From positions 35,401 through 99,400 of the forward strand of contig JUEP01000008.1 in the NCBI GenBank assembly GCA_000817105.1: a stretch of 64,000 nt of DNA, written 5' to 3'. The stretch's first letter is position 1, and each line of letters begins with the position of its first letter. Position numbers and translations under genes: made by a program. The notes under the pieces were generated by a model, which was not told the origin of the DNA, searched no databases, and saw only the letters and a list, made by a program, of their open reading frames with translations. This DNA is from a marine actinobacterium MedAcidi-G3 (GTDB lineage: Bacteria; Actinomycetota; Acidimicrobiia; Acidimicrobiales; Poriferisodalaceae). This document shows, in pieces, positions 18,207 to 26,532 of this stretch.

Positions 18207-18881
18207 ATGGAACTGTATGACGCTATGCGCACCACATTCGCTGCACGAGATTTTACTGATGATGAAATGTCCGACGAGACCCTCTACCGGGTTCTCGATA
18301 ACGCGCGCTTCGCTCCCAGCGGTGGTAACCGACAAGGTGGACGGGTAATTGTTGTTAAGGACCCAGACACAAAGACCGCTCTTGGGCGGCTATGTCTTCC
18401 CCAGTTGAGGGTCTATGGGGAGCAACGCCGAGGAGGAGAAAATCCCTGGCAGAGTGTCCAACCGACCGATATTGATGTTGAAAAAGTTTGGAACGACGAG
18501 TCCATACCTGCGGTAATCCCGATGTTCGAAGATCTTTCTCAAACGCCTACGGTGCTCGTCATTGCCGTTGACCTGAGTGTTGTTGCATCAATGGATAAGG
18601 ATCTTGACCGGGTCGGCATTATCAGCGGCGGATCGATATATCCGATGGCTTGGAACATTTTGCTTGGCGCGCGTAACGAAGGATTTGGTGGCACCCTCAC
18701 CACGCTTCTTGCTGCTCAGGAATCAAAAGTACAAGAACTGCTTGGTCTTGAACCGGACGTGGCTGTTGCAGCATTGCTCACCATCGGTAAACCCAAAAAA
18801 CAACTAACCAAGTTGTCTCGCAAGAAAGTCGAAGAATTTACGACGGTTGATCGTGCAGACGGCCCAGCATTTACAGGTTGA
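18207..18881 (+). CDS. Nitroreductase-family FMN oxidoreductase (paralogue B)
   Basis: A 224-residue nitroreductase-family protein, gaplessly alignable to paralogue A at 14976-15650 (about 62 percent identity by hand count). The ATG at 18207 is chosen because it reproduces the paralogue N-terminus (TTFAARDF) and length exactly; an ORF start at 18105 would overlap the preceding gene by 56 bases. FMN-site segments ARFAPSGGNRQGG and ARNEGFGGTLTTLL are intact. One notable change is Trp to Gly after NRQG relative to A, in a position near the flavin in the family. Probably cotranscribed with the DUF7064-like gene. Confidence 0.82.
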   Translation: MELYDAMRTTFAARDFTDDEMSDETLYRVLDNARFAPSGGNRQGGRVIVVKDPDTKTALGRLCLPQLRVYGEQRRGGENPWQSVQPTDIDVEKVWNDESIPAVIPMFEDLSQTPTVLVIAVDLSVVASMDKDLDRVGIISGGSIYPMAWNILLGARNEGFGGTLTTLLAAQESKVQELLGLEPDVAVAALLTIGKPKKQLTKLSRKKVEEFTTVDRADGPAFTG

Positions 18882-18895
18882 TCTGTGGAGACTTG

Positions 18896-20521
18896 CTAAG
18901 CCGGAACAGCGCGCCTTGCAATCTCGTCTAAATCACAAGATGTTGGCAAAGTACCAAATAGTGATCCATGATCGCCGCCGACTCTTGACATCAGGTAGGC
19001 CTCACTGACTGAAGGCTGGCCATGCTGGACCATAAGGGTCGCAGCCCAAGCAATAGCGAGTTTCTCTACAAGCCGCCGTGCCTCTGCTTCGGGTAGTGGA
19101 CCTGTGAAATCTGCTCGTAACGCATCTAACAGTTGGTCGATACCTGCATCTTGGCCTCGGGATTGGTCTAGTTCATCTAAAAAAACCTCGACGCTTTCGG
19201 GGTTCCTTGACGCTGCCCTACCAATATCGAGAGCGATAACGTTTCCTGCGCCTTCCCATATGGCATTCAACGGTGCCTCGCGATAGAGACGCGGCATCAT
19301 CGAATCTTCCACATAACCGTTCCCACCAACGCATTCCAGTGCCTCCCGGACAACAGGGGTAGATTGCTTGGTCAACCAATACTTAGCAATAGGAGTTGCC
19401 AAGCGGGCAAAAGATTGTTCCCGCTCATCGGCTTCCATACGTTCATGCGCTCCCGAAAGGCGAGTAATCATGAGGGTTGCCGCCTCAACTTCAACTTCTA
19501 AATCAGCCAAGACATTTTGCATCAACGGTTTGTCGAGCAAAGTCGCTCCAAAAGCTTCTCGGTTAGCAACATGCCAGGCTGCTTGGCTAACAGCCTGGCG
19601 CATAAGAGAAACACCCCAGTTTGCTACATCAAGTCGGGTGGCATGAACCATTTCGATAATCGTCGGGATCCCTCGCCCCTCCTCGCCAACCATCCAGGCT
19701 GCTGTGTTATCGAATTCCAATTCCGCAGAAGCATTGGAACGATTGCCAAGTTTGTCTTTCAAACGCATGAGATGTAGCGAATTGCGTGTTCCATCAGGCA
19801 ACACCCGAGGAACGATGAAACAGGACATTCCTTTTGGTGCGTAAGCCAAAATTAGAAATGCGTCACACATGGGCGCTGAGGTGAACCATTTATGGCCCTC
19901 AATTCGGTACTCCCCGCCAGGACCTCCGGAGGATGCTGGTGTAGCGGTACTGGTGTTTGCCCTAACGTCGGAGCCACCTTGCTTTTCTGTCATGCCCATT
20001 CCCAAAAGAACACCGGACTTCTCACTCGGAGCTTTCAATTGTTTGTCATAACTCCTGCTTACCGTTAGCGGTTCCCAGATTTTTGCCAGTTCGGGTTGAT
20101 GTCGTAACGCCATTAACGCGCCAGAGGTCATCGAGGTCGGACAACCGTGACCCATTTCGATCTGAGTTATCAAACCCATAAGAGCGTTGCGTGTCACATA
20201 AGCACCATCGCCTGGAGATTTTTCATAACGCATGCAGTGGATCCCACTTTCGACCGCAAGATTCAGAAGTGAGTGATATGCCGGGTGATATTCGATCTCG
20301 TCAATTCTGTTACCCGAAGGGTCATGAGTATGAAGAATCGGAACATTTTTGTTGGCTAGGCGGCCCCACTCCCGGGTTTCTGTGCTGCCAACTTGATCAC
20401 CGAAACTTTCCAAAAGCTCCAGATCCCCGCCTTCGCGTCGAACTGCTTCAGGGAGTACTGGATCAGAAGTAAACAAGTTATAGGGACTCAGTGGGCCCGG
20501 TTGGTTATCCGATGAGATCAT
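18896..20521 (-). CDS. AidB-like acyl-CoA dehydrogenase family protein
   Basis: A 541-residue flavoprotein of the AidB branch of acyl-CoA dehydrogenases, longer than the usual 380-400 residues as expected for that branch. Recognition is from the N-terminal PLSPYNLFTSDPVL, the ANKNVPILHTHDPSG segment, HPAYHSLL, and the core MGMTEKQGGSD. The C-terminal VGGNGYVED and the catalytic Glu region WEGAGN are present. AidB itself is linked to alkylation stress, but actinobacterial AidB-like proteins may act on bulky acyl-CoAs; the role here is unclear. It is convergent with nitroreductase B (14 bases between stops) and diverges from the Mo-hydroxylase operon. Confidence 0.82.
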   Translation of the reverse strand: MISSDNQPGPLSPYNLFTSDPVLPEAVRREGGDLELLESFGDQVGSTETREWGRLANKNVPILHTHDPSGNRIDEIEYHPAYHSLLNLAVESGIHCMRYEKSPGDGAYVTRNALMGLITQIEMGHGCPTSMTSGALMALRHQPELAKIWEPLTVSRSYDKQLKAPSEKSGVLLGMGMTEKQGGSDVRANTSTATPASSGGPGGEYRIEGHKWFTSAPMCDAFLILAYAPKGMSCFIVPRVLPDGTRNSLHLMRLKDKLGNRSNASAELEFDNTAAWMVGEEGRGIPTIIEMVHATRLDVANWGVSLMRQAVSQAAWHVANREAFGATLLDKPLMQNVLADLEVEVEAATLMITRLSGAHERMEADEREQSFARLATPIAKYWLTKQSTPVVREALECVGGNGYVEDSMMPRLYREAPLNAIWEGAGNVIALDIGRAASRNPESVEVFLDELDQSRGQDAGIDQLLDALRADFTGPLPEAEARRLVEKLAIAWAATLMVQHGQPSVSEAYLMSRVGGDHGSLFGTLPTSCDLDEIARRAVPA

Positions 20522-20634
20522 GGCCCTAAACTATGTGAAGATTGTTCAAGAAGACAGCGAAGCAATCACAGACTACTTTTCGATGTAATGCACGATGGCG
20601 GATATTGTTTGAGCCGCCTAATTAAGGGGATTGA

Positions 20635-21504
20635 GTGAAATACGTAGCACCATCTTCGGTTGAGGAAGCAACATCATTGTTGTCTACCTCACCGTCAGCG
20701 CAAGTGTTTGCGGGCGCAACAGACGTTGTTCCCCAACTACGGGCGGGCCGATCAGCGCCCGAAGTACTGGTTGACCTAAAAAAAATACAAGAACTCGTAT
20801 CAATAGTTAAAGATGACACCAAGTGGACGGTTGGGGCCGCGACGCCAACGGCTAATCTCACCGAGGACCAAGCATTTAGCGAAGAGTTCCAAGGCCTATC
20901 TGAAGCTGCTGGCTTAATCGGCTCAGACCAGATTCAAAATAGATCCAGCCTTGGCGGCAACCTGTGCAATGGATCACCCGCAGCTGACTCAGTTCCAGCG
21001 ATGGTCGTAAATGGTGTTCGCGCTGTTATCGCCGGCCCGAACGGAACTCGCGTGCTTGATGTAGCCGAAGTAGTCACGGGACCAGGACAGTTATCACTTG
21101 AAGACGATGAGTTCATCGTCGAATTTGAAATTGACAGGATGCCTGAACGTTCAGGAGATGCTTACTTAAGAATGATCCCTAGAACAGAAATGGATATAGC
21201 TGTCGTGGGAGCTGGAGCTCGAGTCACACTCGCAGAAGATGGAAGTATCGAAGAAGCAATTGTCGCTTTGGGAGCTGTTGCCCCGACAGTTGTCAGAGTT
21301 CCAGAAGCAGAAGCTGCTTTGGTGGGCAACACGCCTAATGAACAAACCCTCTCCGCTGTAGCGGGCGCAGCGAGTGAAGTTTGTAACCCCATCGATGACA
21401 AGCGGGGGACTATCGCATACCGAAAGCAAGTAGCGGGTGTACTAGCCAAACGAGCGGTACTAATAGCGGTTGAACGCGCTCAGCAGAGAAACGGAATGAA
21501 GTAA
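20635..21504 (+). CDS. Molybdenum hydroxylase FAD-binding subunit (CoxM/CutM-like)
   Basis: A 289-residue medium subunit of a xanthine dehydrogenase/CO dehydrogenase-family enzyme. It carries the FAD motifs AGATDVVPQLR near residue 26-36 and the IQNRSSLGGNLCNGSPAAD stretch near 99, followed by the CO-dehydrogenase flavoprotein C-terminal domain. It passes electrons from the iron-sulfur subunit to NAD or a quinone-linked acceptor. The GTG start at 20635 has aagggga upstream. Its stop overlaps the ATG of the next gene (taATG), as do the following two genes, so the three subunits are translationally coupled in the order M-S-L. Confidence 0.88.
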   Translation: MKYVAPSSVEEATSLLSTSPSAQVFAGATDVVPQLRAGRSAPEVLVDLKKIQELVSIVKDDTKWTVGAATPTANLTEDQAFSEEFQGLSEAAGLIGSDQIQNRSSLGGNLCNGSPAADSVPAMVVNGVRAVIAGPNGTRVLDVAEVVTGPGQLSLEDDEFIVEFEIDRMPERSGDAYLRMIPRTEMDIAVVGAGARVTLAEDGSIEEAIVALGAVAPTVVRVPEAEAALVGNTPNEQTLSAVAGAASEVCNPIDDKRGTIAYRKQVAGVLAKRAVLIAVERAQQRNGMK

Positions 21505-21980
21505 TGGCACGAACTCATATCACAGCGGTTGTGAACGGAGATGAAACAGAGTTCCTGGCCGAAGATGGCACTTCCCTACTAAACGCCCTGAGAGACGAAG
21601 TTGGTCTGACGGGAGCAAAAGAAGGCTGCGGGACCGGAGACTGCGGGTCGTGCTCAGTCATGATTGATGACAAAGTCACTACCTCTTGTCTCGTGTTTGC
21701 TCCAGAAGCAAACGGGGCAACAATTTTAACGGTCGAAGGACTCGCTGATTCTGGGCAATTACATCCCCTCCAGCAGTGTTTCTTGGAGGGCGCCGCCCTG
21801 CAGTGTGGTATCTGTACACCAGGGTTCCTGATAGCAGCGAAAGCGTTGTTAGACAAAAATCCAGATCCAACTGAAACGGAAATTCGATATGCATTGGCAG
21901 GCAACCTTTGCCGGTGCACTGGATATGACAAAATTATTCGTGCTGTCCAAGAAGCAGCTCGAGAGATGAGGGGTCAGTAA
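21504..21980 (+). CDS. Molybdenum hydroxylase [2Fe-2S] subunit (CoxS/CutS-like)
   Basis: A 158-residue small subunit with two [2Fe-2S] clusters. The N-terminal plant-ferredoxin-type cluster is bound by GCGTGDCGSC plus a later Cys in TTSCLVF; the C-terminal helical cluster by QCGICTPGF and LCRCTGY. All eight cysteines expected for the family are present. It transfers electrons from the molybdenum centre to the FAD subunit. Length and motif order are standard. Coupled by one-base stop/start overlaps to both neighbours. Confidence 0.92.
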   Translation: MARTHITAVVNGDETEFLAEDGTSLLNALRDEVGLTGAKEGCGTGDCGSCSVMIDDKVTTSCLVFAPEANGATILTVEGLADSGQLHPLQQCFLEGAALQCGICTPGFLIAAKALLDKNPDPTETEIRYALAGNLCRCTGYDKIIRAVQEAAREMRGQ

Positions 21981-24232
21981 TGGCGATAACCGAAGAGAAC
22001 CCTGGCTATAAATGGGTTGGCACCCGACCAATCCGCCCAGATGGCTTGGAAAAAGTTACTGGGAAAGCACAATTTGGTGCAGATCTGATGTTGCCGGGCA
22101 TGTTGTTTGGCAAAGTTGTTCGCTCACCTCACGCACACGCCCGAATAGTTTCGATCGATACGACGGCCGCGGAAGCGATGGTCGGGGTAAAAGCAGTAAT
22201 CACAGGTAGCGACTTCCCTGATCTCGCTGCTAACGGAGCGCACGCTAGCGACATTGATGTAGCCAGCAATGCCATTGCTCGAGAGAAAGTCTTATATGAA
22301 GGCCACGTTGTGGCTGCCGTAGCGGCTACGACTCGCGACCAAGCCGAAGCTGCTGCCAAAGCAGTGGAAGTGACCTACGAAGTTCTGCCCCACGTTCTGA
22401 CGGTAGACGAGGCCATGGCAGACGGTGCTCCTTTGCTTCATGAGGGAATGATTACCAAAGGAGTTGACCCGGCACCAGAAAATCCATCAAATGTTGCTAG
22501 CAAGATTCTCCACGAGCGCGGCGACTTGGATCAAGGTTTCGGCGAAGCCCATGTCGTGGTCGAACGAGAATTCACGACCAAACCGGTTCACCAAGGGTAC
22601 ATAGAGCCCCACGCAGCTGTTGCTGACGCTAATACCGATGGGAGAGCGCACATATGGTGCTCATCTCAAGGCCACTTCCAAATGAGGGCATATTCGGCGA
22701 CTGTGCTTGGTGTGTCTCCTGGAAATTTGAAGGTCACAGCCGCTGAAATCGGGGGCGGGTTTGGCGGTAAGACAGTTATTTATCTTGAACCTCTCGCTGT
22801 CAGGCTCTCCCAAAGAGCTGGTCGACCGGTCAAGTTAGTAATGGATCGCGATGAAGTTTTCCGGGCAACGGGACCGACATCAGGTACCCGTATACGAGTG
22901 AAAATGGGGGTTTCTGAGGACGGGAAAATAACTGCGGCTGAAGTATGGATGGCATATGAGGCTGGCGCCTTTTCAGGCTCGCCGGTAGGTGCGGCAGGTA
23001 TGACAGCTATTGCTTGTTACGACATCCCCAATTTCGTCGTTGAGGGGTATGACGTTGTTTGTAATAAGCCAAGAGTTGCCGCATATAGAGCCCCCGGTGC
23101 CCCTATGGCAGCATTTGCTGTGGAATCCGTCCTCGATGAACTTGCGAGAGACATAGGGATGGATCCGATTGATATTCGTCTCGCCAACGCCGCCGTTGAA
23201 GGAACCCAGGCTTCTTATGGTCCTAAGTTTCCTCGTATTGGTTTTGTTGAGACATTAGAAGCAATCAAAGATCACCCAAACTACACAGCAGACCTCGGAC
23301 CTAACCAAGGGCGAGGCGTTTCTGCAGGTTTCTGGTTCAACGCAGGCATGATGTCTAGTGCGACAGTTCATATAAATGAAAATGGATCTGCGACGGTTGT
23401 AACGGGCTCACCTGATATCGGCGGAAGCCGTCAATCAATGGCCCTGATGGCTGCTGAAGAGCTAGGTATTCCCTACGAATCGATCAAAGCTGTAGTCGCT
23501 GATACCGAAACAGTTGGCTTCAACGACGTTACTGGCGGTAGCCGGGTGACGTTAGCTACTGGAGCAGCCGTTGTTGATGCTTGTCGGATAATCGTGGAAG
23601 ATCTTCGGGCTCGAGCGGCTAAAACATGGGATGTAGAAGTTGACCAAGTGGAGTGGGTAGAGGGTCAAGCCCAACATGTTGAAGGAACTCAACCTCCGTT
23701 ATCTCTGAATGATCTGGCAGCTAAGTCCGGTCGAACAGGCGGGCCGATATCAGCTAACGCGTCACTAAATTCACGTGGCGTCGGCGCTGGCTTTTCGACT
23801 CAACTTTGCGATGTAGAGGTTGACCCGGAAACTGGAGTGACTAGAGTCGTGCGCTATTTGACAGCTCAAGATGCTGGTCGAGCGATTAGCCCTGACTATG
23901 TGGAAGGTCAAATGCAAGGGGGAGTCGTCCAAGGAATCGGGTGGGCTTTGAATGAGGAATACATACATAATCCAGATGGCGTAATGGAAAACCCGAGTTT
24001 CCTCGACTACCGAATACCCGTAGCTTCGGATCTTCCCATGATTGATTGCGCTATTGTCGAAGTTCCAAATCCCGCTCACCCCTATGGCGTCAGAGGCGTC
24101 GGAGAGGTTGGAATTGTCCCTCCTATGGCAGCAGTAGGTAATGCGATCCGTGACGCAATCGATGTGCGGATGACTGATCTGCCAATGTCACCAGTCAGAA
24201 TTCTTGAAGCGCTCAATGAGCAGAGCGACTAA
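21980..24232 (+). CDS. Molybdenum hydroxylase large (molybdopterin-binding) subunit
   Basis: A 750-residue catalytic subunit of the xanthine oxidase family, binding the molybdopterin cytosine dinucleotide cofactor. The cofactor motif GGGFGGK and the catalytic Glu in GVRGVGEVG near the C-terminus are present. The active-site loop at about residues 368-375 reads AYRAPGAP, which is neither the AYxCSFR loop of form I CO dehydrogenase nor the AYRGAGR loop of form II, so CO oxidation is unlikely. Hydroxylation of an N-heterocycle, aldehyde or aromatic acyl-CoA is more plausible. Substrate unknown. Last of the coupled M-S-L genes and followed 9 bases later by a MoaD-like gene. Confidence 0.88.
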   Translation: MAITEENPGYKWVGTRPIRPDGLEKVTGKAQFGADLMLPGMLFGKVVRSPHAHARIVSIDTTAAEAMVGVKAVITGSDFPDLAANGAHASDIDVASNAIAREKVLYEGHVVAAVAATTRDQAEAAAKAVEVTYEVLPHVLTVDEAMADGAPLLHEGMITKGVDPAPENPSNVASKILHERGDLDQGFGEAHVVVEREFTTKPVHQGYIEPHAAVADANTDGRAHIWCSSQGHFQMRAYSATVLGVSPGNLKVTAAEIGGGFGGKTVIYLEPLAVRLSQRAGRPVKLVMDRDEVFRATGPTSGTRIRVKMGVSEDGKITAAEVWMAYEAGAFSGSPVGAAGMTAIACYDIPNFVVEGYDVVCNKPRVAAYRAPGAPMAAFAVESVLDELARDIGMDPIDIRLANAAVEGTQASYGPKFPRIGFVETLEAIKDHPNYTADLGPNQGRGVSAGFWFNAGMMSSATVHINENGSATVVTGSPDIGGSRQSMALMAAEELGIPYESIKAVVADTETVGFNDVTGGSRVTLATGAAVVDACRIIVEDLRARAAKTWDVEVDQVEWVEGQAQHVEGTQPPLSLNDLAAKSGRTGGPISANASLNSRGVGAGFSTQLCDVEVDPETGVTRVVRYLTAQDAGRAISPDYVEGQMQGGVVQGIGWALNEEYIHNPDGVMENPSFLDYRIPVASDLPMIDCAIVEVPNPAHPYGVRGVGEVGIVPPMAAVGNAIRDAIDVRMTDLPMSPVRILEALNEQSD

Positions 24233-24241
24233 ATAAAACTG

Positions 24242-24487
24242 ATGGCACAAGTTCACTTTTCGGCGGGCCTTCGTGATCTAACCGGAGGGTTAGCTCAAGT
24301 GGAAGTCGAAGCTACGACAGTTCGACGGTTGGTAGCTGCGCTTGAGGAGATGTTCCCGGGTCTCGGCGACCGCCTTTCAGAGGCGTCGTCAGTGGCAATC
24401 AACGGTGAAATTTTCACTGATGCTGAATTTGAACCGGTGGACAGTGATTCGGAAGTTCACTTTTTGGATATTTTCCAAGGCGGCTAA
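24242..24487 (+). CDS. MoaD/ThiS-family small ubiquitin-like sulfur carrier
   Basis: An 81-residue beta-grasp protein. It shows the MoaD-like pattern: VHFSAGLRDLTGG, then VRRLVAALEEMFPGL, VAINGE, and a C-terminus ending in exposed Gly-Gly (DIFQGG). The diglycine is the group that is adenylated and thiocarboxylated in MoaD and ThiS. It starts 9 bases after the Mo-hydroxylase large subunit and is likely in the same transcript. It could supply sulfur for the molybdopterin dithiolene or for a sulfido ligand, or serve as a dedicated carrier of another kind. No moaE or moeB/moeZ lies in the window. Confidence 0.75.
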   Translation: MAQVHFSAGLRDLTGGLAQVEVEATTVRRLVAALEEMFPGLGDRLSEASSVAINGEIFTDAEFEPVDSDSEVHFLDIFQGG

Positions 24488-24524
24488 CAACAATTTACCG
24501 TTAGAAAAATATGGGGCTATTTAA

Positions 24525-25712
24525 TTAGCTTGTTTGTGGTTCTTCTAGCCGATCAGGGATAAAGCAGAGGAGCCAAGCGATTATGGAAGTGCAAATAACC
24601 ATTCCGATAGCTAATTCGTAACTGAAACTATCAATGACAAAGCCAAGGACGGCGGGGCCTGCTAGCGCGCCGAATCCGAGAGCCGTGTACAAAATCCCAA
24701 TGGTTCCCCCGAGATCAGCGACCCCGAACCAGGTTGCGAGAACGTTTGGCGCGGCCGTAAACCACACGGCCCAACTAACTCCGTGTAATACAGCGCTAAG
24801 TAAAAATAGGATGTAAGAGTCACCCGATAACAGCCACATCATCAGGCAGCAGACCAGAAGAATCTGGCCAAATCGGTACTGATGTATGGGAACAAAACGG
24901 TCGTTGAGAGCGCTGATTACGAGTCGGGCAATAACTGAGGACGCTCCAATTATGCCTACGAGACTGGCGGCGGCAGTCCCGCGGATCCCTTCACTTATCG
25001 CATGATCGTTGTAAAAAGCTAAAGGCGCATAAAAGCCTGGTCCGCCGACCACGAGTGCCCCATAGAGAACGACAAATTTCTTCGACCTAAGAATTGTTCG
25101 GGATCCGAGACTGGTTGTTTGCATCGCTTTAGGCGAATCGACAGCAGCGAACGTGCAAGCAGTAAGAAGAACTCCACTGACGGCTGCATAAACACCCAGT
25201 GTTGTTCGCCAACCATATTCGTCTATCAAGATTCGAGAAACAATTGGGCCGATAAAGGTGCCCATGCCGACACCCGCTAAAACCAGACTGATAGCTGAAG
25301 CTTGCCGGTGTTTAAACCAGCGACCGACAGTGCCGATCATTGACGGGTAACAGCATCCGACTGCACTGCCCACAAGCGGCGCATAGACGAAATAGAGATG
25401 CCATATTTGTGAAGCTTGACTGCTGATGATCAGGCCGACGGTCATCAATATGCTTCCCACCGCCACCACAGGTCGCACACCGATGGTGTCGCTTATTTTT
25501 CCACCGATAGCGCCCGCTAAATAGTAGAAGCAAACCGCTGTCGAAAAAATTGCCGCAACTGGGCCTGTCGACGTATCGAAAGTTTCCGCAATGGGCGTCA
25601 AGAAGATACCGAACGAAAAAAGCACCCCGAAGTTCACAAAATTAGCTATGAACGCGGCAGACGTGACCATCCGCCTACTGCGACGGTCGACTTTTGAATT
25701 CGTTTTGATCAC
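24525..25712 (-). CDS. Major facilitator superfamily transporter (monocarboxylate/OxlT-like)
   Basis: A 395-residue membrane transporter with about twelve hydrophobic segments in two bundles. It has the MFS loop signature between segments 2 and 3 (GGKISDTIGVRPV) and the FGIFLTPIAETFD start typical of the monocarboxylate/oxalate-formate group. It probably imports or exports an organic acid. The GTG at 25712 is preceded by tagga. It is convergent with the Mo-hydroxylase operon (37 bases between stops) and reads away from the SDR gene on the same strand, 63 bases downstream of it. Confidence 0.8.
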   Translation of the reverse strand: MIKTNSKVDRRSRRMVTSAAFIANFVNFGVLFSFGIFLTPIAETFDTSTGPVAAIFSTAVCFYYLAGAIGGKISDTIGVRPVVAVGSILMTVGLIISSQASQIWHLYFVYAPLVGSAVGCCYPSMIGTVGRWFKHRQASAISLVLAGVGMGTFIGPIVSRILIDEYGWRTTLGVYAAVSGVLLTACTFAAVDSPKAMQTTSLGSRTILRSKKFVVLYGALVVGGPGFYAPLAFYNDHAISEGIRGTAAASLVGIIGASSVIARLVISALNDRFVPIHQYRFGQILLVCCLMMWLLSGDSYILFLLSAVLHGVSWAVWFTAAPNVLATWFGVADLGGTIGILYTALGFGALAGPAVLGFVIDSFSYELAIGMVICTSIIAWLLCFIPDRLEEPQTS

Positions 25713-25775
25713 CTATTCCTACCGCAAACACGTGGCTTAGATCACAGTTCTGAGCTGGTTCAGAAAAGTGATCAG

Positions 25776-26531
25776 TTAGCTCATTGTTAAACCGCCTGAT
25801 ACCGACAAGGTTTGACCGGTTACGAAAGCAGCCTCGTCGGAGTTGAAATACACCACCGCCGACGCCACCTCTGTCGGAGTTCCCACTCGCTTCATCGGAA
25901 CGGCTCTAGCCATAGCTCCAATAATTTTGTCGCCGTCATCGCTAGCTGCCACGATTCCATCAAGTAGCGGGGTATCAGTAGGGCCGGGGCACACAACATT
26001 TGCCGTTACACCACTTCTGGCTGCTTCTCTGGCAATCGTCTTCGTAAACGCGATAATTCCGCCTTTGGCGCCTGAATAGACCGCTTCAAATGATGAACCA
26101 ACTCGTCCTGCGTCAGAAGCAATATTAATTATTCGACCCCACCCAGCTTCAAGCATGGATGGGAGACACGCGTGAACAGTCCGCAAAACGCCCTTGTAGT
26201 TTATTTCAATTACGCGATCCCAGAAGTTCTCGTCGGTTGCGAGAAAGGGCATTAGTTCATCCCAGCCAGCACAGTTCACTAAAATTTCAACTGGACCAAG
26301 TTCATCTACTACCTCGAAGATGCCAGCCTGAACTGCATCAGTATCTGCTACGTCCATGGCCACAGCCACCGCACGACCACCTGACTGAGAAATCATCGAA
26401 GTGGTGTCCAGAGCGCCTTCCAAGTTGAGATCCGCAACTGCTACTTGGCGCCCAGTAGCTGCCAAACCGATGCAAATTTCTCTGCCAATTCCGCTACCGC
26501 CTCCGGTAACAAGTGCCACACGTCCGTTCAT
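25776..26531 (-). CDS. Short-chain dehydrogenase/reductase (SDR)
   Basis: A 251-residue classical SDR using NAD(P)(H). The dinucleotide motif TGGGSGIG is at residues 9-16, NCAG near 84, and the catalytic YSGAK further on. ADLN after the second strand points to NAD preference (acidic end). The ATG at 26531 is chosen over 26555 because gaggag lies just upstream and the Rossmann strand follows at once. It starts one base after the LLM gene stop, so the two form an operon. It resembles hydroxyacyl-CoA dehydrogenases of alicyclic acid pathways (BadH/FabG type), but the substrate is open. Confidence 0.83.
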   Translation of the reverse strand: MNGRVALVTGGGSGIGREICIGLAATGRQVAVADLNLEGALDTTSMISQSGGRAVAVAMDVADTDAVQAGIFEVVDELGPVEILVNCAGWDELMPFLATDENFWDRVIEINYKGVLRTVHACLPSMLEAGWGRIINIASDAGRVGSSFEAVYSGAKGGIIAFTKTIAREAARSGVTANVVCPGPTDTPLLDGIVAASDDGDKIIGAMARAVPMKRVGTPTEVASAVVYFNSDEAAFVTGQTLSVSGGLTMS

Positions 26532-26532
26532 T

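Noticed and set aside
21980..24232. Carbon monoxide dehydrogenase (coxL)
   Set aside because: The active-site loop is AYRAPGAP, which matches neither form I nor form II, so the CO dehydrogenase name is not supported even though the gene order is M-S-L.
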